Source of the DNA: Pycnopodia helianthoides
Taxonomy: Eukaryota; Echinodermata; Asteroidea; Forcipulatida; Asteriidae
Direction: 5' to 3'
Assembly (NCBI GenBank): GCA_032158295.1
Contig: CM063254.1
Location: 3,139,538 to 3,203,537, forward strand
Length of the DNA: 64,000 nucleotides
This document shows, one piece after another, positions 60,001 to 64,000 of the stretch. Below the pieces are notes generated by a model. That model searched no databases and was not told the origin of the DNA. It worked only from the letters and a program-made list of their open reading frames with translations. A program made the position numbers and the translations under genes. The first letter of the stretch is position 1. Every line of letters starts with the position of its first letter.

Positions 60001-62111
60001 TAGTGCTAAGGACAGGTGGATTTCCGAGTAACAAACAGACTGGACGAGTCAAGGTGGGACGCAAATCCCTTATTACGGACGTGTTTGACTTTCGAGGTTG
60101 AAAAATAGAGACATTCTGAGGGTGTGGAGGCTTCGTTCTAGCTGGTCCTTGCTAGCTCTATGGTTCTAGCATGGTTCTAGCTACTCCGGAGAACTCTGGA
60201 CAGCTTGCTGACCATTGTCTGAACCCTGTTTCTACGTTCTCCACGAGAGGCAATAAAAACAGCGTCACGGTGGAAATGTTGTGGTGTTGTACAAAAAAGT
60301 TCTGCTCATCTCCGTTGTATAAAGTCAACACTGTTAGTGTTATCACTGATACTGAACACAAAATCCTGTCCTTTTGGACTCTGGAGAAGAAATTGCATGA
60401 CTTCGATTGTCAATACATTGCCTTTCGTTACACAAGCATAGACAGAAGCATAACACGCGCTTTGAAAACATTAATGTGTTAAAACAACACCAATTCGTCC
60501 AAACACAATTACATTGGTGTTTATTTTACCACCTTTTGGTGTCAATTTTGATTCTCTTTTGGGTATCGAAACATGGTGTTAACTGTCAATTATTTTAACA
60601 CCCACGTTTCTGCAGTGCACTCAGAGAGCCAATGAAAGCAAAAGGACCCTCAAAAGTGACTAGCTCTGTTACCCGTCGGCCTAGAGACACCTGCTTATAG
60701 AGAAGATGCTGAAAGAAATCTTGTAGGAGGAACACACAAAATACAGGGAAAACCCACTGGACAAGTTGGGATCGAAAACCAAGAATCCAGAATGCAAGGC
60801 TTGTTTTTTTTCCCCCAAGTGTGGTACAATTTTGGGTGGTGGAAATTTTGCGGAAGAGTTAGATATGACCAGGTATCTTTTTAGTACATGTATAAAGCTA
60901 CCAAGGTGACACTTTTGGGGCATTTATGAAAATTCAAGTTGTGTTTTTACCCAAATAGTGCAATGCAATGATTAATGGTTAGTTAAGCTGGAAACTATAA
61001 GATTAAAGTTGCGCATGGCCCGATATTCGCCGATTTTAAAAATCTTTTTTTTTAAGAATGCTTCCTCTGAACGAATTTTTTAAGAGATGCTGATTCAAAA
61101 CATACAAAATCTTTCGCATATGCCACGGACAATGCACAAAATACAAGTAAGATGCAAAAAGTGTTTGTAACATGGCCGATGGACGTGAGCTAATGTCGGG
61201 ACGCAAATTTATTTTCTGCAGCACACGTCGGCTATGGAGTCAACAGTTACGGGATAGGGAAGAACAGCCTATCTCTTAACTGTTGACTGTATTGACGAAG
61301 TATGCTGCAGAAAAAAAAATCGCTGTCGGGATCCCAACAATTCATTTGTAACGTTTTCAACCACCAACCATTATCATCGGTGGATTGTTTCGTGTAATAT
61401 CTTAAATGAAAGCTTGTAACTGTTTCAAACCTATTCAAATAATTCCCATTTACCATTTCAATCTAAATTTTCGGGTCCAATTTATCAAAAATTGGACACA
61501 TCATCTTTAACCATGTTTTTTTTATATAAACACACATATTCACTTATTGACCGACTACAAAAACTATTTAAATGTGTAGCACATCATTAACTCCGGGAGG
61601 GTACATTCATTTCATTCCCCTTGTTTCCATAAAAAGAAACAATTTCATAGAATAAATTATTATTTGCGGGAAATATCCAATAATGCTTTGTGTTTGTCGG
61701 TGATTTTGTCCACATTTGTAATTTGCTTCTTTCGATTTAACTGAATTAAAATTTCAAAAATTACAAAAAAACTATATTTGCAAAGGCGAAGGGCACATTT
61801 TTTTTCATAATTGTTTTACTAAAATGAGGAATTTTAGTCAACTCAAGGGTTCTCACCTTAGCGTCATATTCTGAGATCGTGTAGGTAACGGGTTTCGCGG
61901 TTTCCAGCAGTTCGGTCGCCTCACCGGGTTCCAGTAGCTCGCTGATGGGGGCCGACTCCTCGATGGGCGGCGACTCGGACGCTGATGGCGTCGACGCCGG
62001 CATCCCCGTGGGTAGTGAGGTAGACCTGGTCAGTACTGCCGCCAGACAGCAGGTAAATAACAACGCTCCGCCTGTCGTAAAAACTGCGGCACTACTTTGA
62101 CCCACCAGCAT
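53650..62111 (-). CDS. MMP21: MMP21, matrix metalloproteinase-21 (6 coding exons)
   Basis: A 795-residue model in consistent frame; human MMP21 is about 570. Residues 1-30 are a signal peptide. FLQSYGYMPTYIQ (87-99) and the cysteine switch PRCGVPD (Cys193) form the propeptide. A Ser/Thr/Lys/Arg-rich linker (about 200-360) leads to two furin-type sites, RSKR (359-362) and RVRNKR (377-382). The catalytic domain follows, with zinc motif HEVGHVLGLGH (His506, Glu507, His510, His516) and Met-turn DSIMYP. The hemopexin domain opens GVCTGSFDTVFDWV (human GSCEGSFDTAFDWI), and Cys557 can pair with Cys793. MMP21 is a secreted protease required for left-right asymmetry in vertebrates. The start has A at -3 and an in-frame TGA 18 nt upstream. 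MMP21 rather than another MMP is favoured by hemopexin similarity and the EDRF1 neighbour. Confidence 0.95.
54228..54607. mobile_element. TTAA-type TIR element, family B-like, in MMP21 intron 5
   Basis: Starts TTAAAAGGTACTACACAGGA and ends GATCCTGTTTAATACCTTTA with the final A completing TTAA, a diverged inverted pair; about 380 bp. Interior phrases such as TTTTCACACGTTTGTTATTT match the family B copies loosely. Confidence 0.5.
54688..54893 (-). CDS. MMP21: MMP21 exon 5 (hemopexin)
   Basis: It reads NRYYQFDNVNREVMQ, then NGRLISEGWPAKSG and NIDTAYFDKRDGNVYFFKG, against human NQYWRYDSDKDQ, KLISEGFPGIPS and LDTAFYDRRQKLIYFFKE. Acceptor AATACAG; donor CTG/GTAAGT at phase 0. Intron 4 (54894-55619) carries the source of the exon fragment at 56059. 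Confidence 0.94.
55620..55865 (-). CDS. MMP21: MMP21 exon 4 (hemopexin start)
   Basis: Two AG acceptors lie 12 bases apart and both keep frame. The upstream one (CTTTCAG) adds VCTG, restoring the conserved Cys before SFDTVFDWV, and is preferred. It continues YSSVFFRGDTMWVYENTNGR then VKYGDPRAISDMWSGVPNDL. Donor AAAG/GTGAGT. Confidence 0.9.
55912..56400 (+). mobile_element. tRNA-derived SINE interrupted by an MMP21 exon fragment
   Basis: The head (A box CATGGCCGAGCGTTTAAGAA, B box GGGTTTGAGTCCC) and body to TTTGGATGGGACGT occupy 55912-56058. The body resumes at about 56264 with GTGCGTTGTGTAATG and AAAAGAACCCAG as in other copies. The insert between is a copy of 55493-55692. Intron 3 of MMP21, antisense to the gene. 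Confidence 0.75.
56059..56263 (-). pseudogene. Partial duplicate of MMP21 exon 4 plus its 3' intron flank
   Basis: This stretch repeats 55493-55692. Within it, 56191-56263 copies the last 73 bases of exon 4, from PNDLDAALQILPRSSN to the final FFFK codons. The donor has changed from GTGAGT to GTGATT, and no acceptor-containing 5' part was copied, so it cannot serve as a normal exon. Confidence 0.85.
56661..56948 (-). CDS. MMP21: MMP21 exon 3 (zinc-binding catalytic core)
   Basis: It reads GHFNVDFKSVELARSTSNWA, then ILFNDDIQWTYNSHQGKN, VAVHEVGHVLGLGHSNLSDS and IMYPVYVPFDP. All three zinc His, the catalytic Glu and the Met-turn are intact, so an active enzyme is predicted. Acceptor TTTTTGTAG; donor ACG/GTAAAT ends one base into a Gly codon. 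Confidence 0.95.
57060..57090 (+). repeat. TTG microsatellite
   Basis: About nine TTG triplets followed by G- and T-rich runs to about 57240, in MMP21 intron 2. Nothing else is recognised between it and the element at 57465. Confidence 0.85.
57465..57855 (+). mobile_element. TTAA-type TIR element, family A (complete), beside an MMP21 donor
   Basis: TTAA plus AGGAACATTACAGA at the left and TCTGTAATGTTCCT plus TTAA at the right, 391 bp. Its edge is 14 bases from the exon 2 donor dinucleotide of MMP21. It is near-identical to 44481-44871. Confidence 0.88.
57870..58989 (-). CDS. MMP21: MMP21 exon 2 (propeptide, linker, start of catalytic domain)
   Basis: It has 373 codons plus one base. It opens KFLQSYGYMPTYIQSKGKW and includes SKFEAAIQKFQRRYRLRITG, the cysteine switch QPRCGVPD, and a long low-complexity region with LVTNGGRTTVSS and RATSRPRASTSRG. 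Next come an acidic patch (TDIVTDEDELV), the RSKR and RNKR sites and VISWRIIGAYYSKHFSSADL. Acceptor TTTGTGCAG; donor AGCA/GTAAGT. The linker makes this exon much larger than typical MMP exons. Confidence 0.92.
61214..61311. repeat. Hairpin-forming TIR in MMP21 intron 1
   Basis: TTCTGCAGCACACGTCGGC at the left pairs with a degraded GACGAAGTATGCTGCAGAA at the right, and AGTCAACAGTTACGGGATAGG with CCTATCTCTTAACTGTTGACT. Intron 1 (58990-61856) otherwise shows only homopolymer runs and a GTGTTAAAACAACACC-type motif near 60480. Confidence 0.6.
61857..62111 (-). CDS. MMP21: MMP21 exon 1 (signal peptide)
   Basis: It has 85 codons, phase 0. The hydrophobic stretch GGALLFTCCLAAVL within residues 14-27 is a signal peptide. 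An acidic Pro/Glu-rich segment (SESPPIEESAPISELLEPGE) follows, and the exon ends YTISEYDAK, which continues into KFLQSYGYMP of exon 2. Donor AAG/GTGAGA. Confidence 0.9.
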
Positions 62112-64000
62112 GCTTGTTGTCTTGACTGTTCACTTTTTTTTGATACACAGATCCCAAAAATACGGAAGAACTGGCAACTTGTGTGATTGGATCACAACTT
62201 CTAACAAAGGTTCCGAGGACTGATTAAGATGACTTGTTGGGAAAACGATAAGCACACCAGATAATCCGAGATGTTCTTTTAACGTGTCCTAGATGCTTGA
62301 TCGGTTCATTGGTAAGACTTCGTGCAACAGGAGTGCAGTCATCTGCGCCGTTCTCTCCAACTCTGTCCAAATTGATTCTCGAATTTCCTCACGTAACACT
62401 TATCCTGTAAGGGGTTGGAAAAGACAAAGAAGGATTTGAGTAACGTGACCATTCACTTGAGAGGGGTTAAAAAAAAGGGAGACTTGTATTTACTGAGTGA
62501 CATCAACCCTTGGTTGCTGCATAAACATTCTTTGATTTGCCCACCTGCGAGTTCGGCAGTGCGTGCTTCTCAAAGTACTGCACTCGACGCGTCGGTGTCA
62601 GGGTCTGATCTGACCGGGGAATGGGACTTGGTTTTCATACTCTGAGGGCACTCGAGACGTCCAGATAGCTTATGATGTCATTCATGCTATACACCCACAA
62701 AAAAAAAGACTTTTGCCGTGTGCTGGCGTGTTTAAAATAGGCAATAATTACCCCGTGAATGATACACAGCGGCACGTGGGATTTGCCCTCTCAGGGGTGG
62801 AAAAAACACTTTGCGAGATGATTGGTCTGAGCATGCGCGTTTAACACGAGCTCCCGGGATACGCACCCCGTGAGAACCGGTAAGCCGCCAGCGTCGGCCA
62901 ATCAGCAGAGAATAATGTTTCGGGCGGTGAATGGAACCGGAGTAAACGAAAAGCCCTCCAGGGGGAGAAGGAAAGAAGAAGAAGAAGAAGAAGAAGAGAA
63001 AAAAACGGATCGGCAAGACGGGGGGATTGCGTGTGTGCCAAACACAAACAAAAATAAATAAACACTCGGCTAATTAGCGCCCAAATTAATGAGCCATGAC
63101 AGAGCGCGGCGAGCGATCGGAGGCTACGCCGGACGTTAGCACGCTCTCAGGCTGAAGCCTTAATACGTTCACGAACTCAGAAAAGAGAGGAAACTTTCTA
63201 TATTATCGTGACCTGTATCTGAACAAGTCCGGAAGGCCATGTCAATCAAGATGAAAGATGACCTCACAAGTTAGCACTTCAGTACAGCACCCTCTCGATT
63301 TGAAGTACTAGGGGATAACGCGTGGTCGGAATAGAGCAATGGGGTGAGGGGGGGGGGGACATGGTGTGTGTTTCTTTTTCAATTATGAATTCTGGTTGTG
63401 AAGCAAGGAATCTCAGAAAAGTGAACTTAATCACTATTTTAGCCAAGAACCCCATGGAGGGGAAAAAAAGAAGGAAGTTTCAGTTTTAGGTGTGATGGAA
63501 GGAAACCCAAGATAATTAGTCCAGGGAAAAGCCACGCAATCAGGTAGGGACTGAAAACCTTATCCACACAGTGCTCCCCCGGTGGCAGGAACGATTTGTG
63601 CACAACACAATGAAAGAAAAAATGACATTTTATATTTCATGGAGATTGCACTGTCTGACTTTGATCCTGTTTTTTGTCCGGCCGTTATTTTTAAAACTCT
63701 TGAATTTATGTGGAAATTATTATTCGCAGGGTTAAATTTCCTTATGACCAGTGTAGTATCTTGCCTACCAGGAAATGTCATGGAATGTGCAATGTCACTC
63801 TTTCTGTAAACAAAGGTTACACGTTCGATATAAGTTGGCACTTTTGGTGTAGAATTACCTCACATTATACAAGCAGGATGTGACACTTAAAAGTATGTGG
63901 CAAAATAAAGGGTTAATGAAAACCATTCTATACCACAACCAACATGTGACTCTTAATAAATAAATGCAAATCTCTTGAATCATTGAAGACGAAGTTCAGT
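62112..64000 (-). other. MMP21 upstream region
   Basis: No gene is supported on either strand. The GC-richer part (about 62740-63170) carries a GAA microsatellite near 62976, a CCAAT box and an NRF1-like site. A dispersed repeat lies at 63412-63512, inverted relative to 30370. The final 400 bases are AT-rich and unrecognised. Confidence 0.55.
62820..62840 (-). promoter_or_regulatory. Candidate MMP21 promoter motifs (CCAAT and NRF1-like)
   Basis: On the minus strand ACGCGCATGCTC resembles the NRF1 palindrome (one or two mismatches) and is followed within a few bases by GACCAATC, a CCAAT box. They lie about 710 bases upstream of the MMP21 start codon, in the local GC-rich patch. Both motifs are short, so this is suggestive only. 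Confidence 0.22.

Noticed and set aside
1..64000. Bacterial or viral contamination
   Set aside because: Spliced animal genes span most of the window and repeats are shared across both ends; no prokaryotic gene structure or viral protein was seen.

Overview
The window is animal nuclear DNA: AT-rich, full of introns, and packed with short terminal-inverted-repeat (TIR) elements and tRNA-derived SINEs. Repeat style, the secreted C-type lectin plus PAN proteins, and the divergence of the two large genes from their human orthologues suggest a marine invertebrate deuterostome, most likely an echinoderm and perhaps a sea star. The species assignment is inference. No bacterial, viral or organellar signature was seen. 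|| Layout. (1) 1-2598: upstream sequence with one truncated TIR element, one 450-bp TIR element and a YY1-like motif. (2) 2599-35130, plus strand: EDRF1 (erythroid differentiation-related factor 1), reconstructed as 21 coding exons with consistent GT-AG junctions. Most exons can be placed by residue-level similarity to human EDRF1. The reading frame breaks in two places, inside exon 2 and inside exon 13. (3) Nested in EDRF1 intron 7 (7674-20775), same strand: a tandem duplication of about 4.7 kb. Its first unit holds an intact single-exon gene for a secreted C-type lectin-like plus PAN/apple protein (10203-10946). The second holds a copy with three 1-nt deletions (14875-15615). Each unit also carries a PAN-domain relic from an older duplication. 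The second unit contains a complete 1254-bp non-autonomous hAT element, inserted in an older TIR element. (4) 35131-53649: about 18.5 kb with no supportable gene, holding TIR elements, a 60-bp satellite array and retrotransposon scraps. (5) 62111-53650, minus strand: MMP21, six coding exons and a 795-residue model with signal peptide, cysteine-switch propeptide, a long Ser/Thr/basic linker with two furin-type sites, a zinc catalytic domain and a hemopexin domain. (6) 62112-64000: MMP21 upstream region. || Gene context. EDRF1 and MMP21 lie tail to tail here, as I recall them lying on human chromosome 10q26, so the pair appears to be an old deuterostome linkage. EDRF1 is a nuclear regulatory/TPR-region protein and MMP21 is a secreted metalloprotease tied to left-right patterning in vertebrates. 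No shared pathway is implied by adjacency. The nested lectins look like a lineage-specific insertion and expansion of secreted recognition proteins. Exon calls rest on reading frames, splice dinucleotides and remembered homology; no alignment, RNA or database search was possible.
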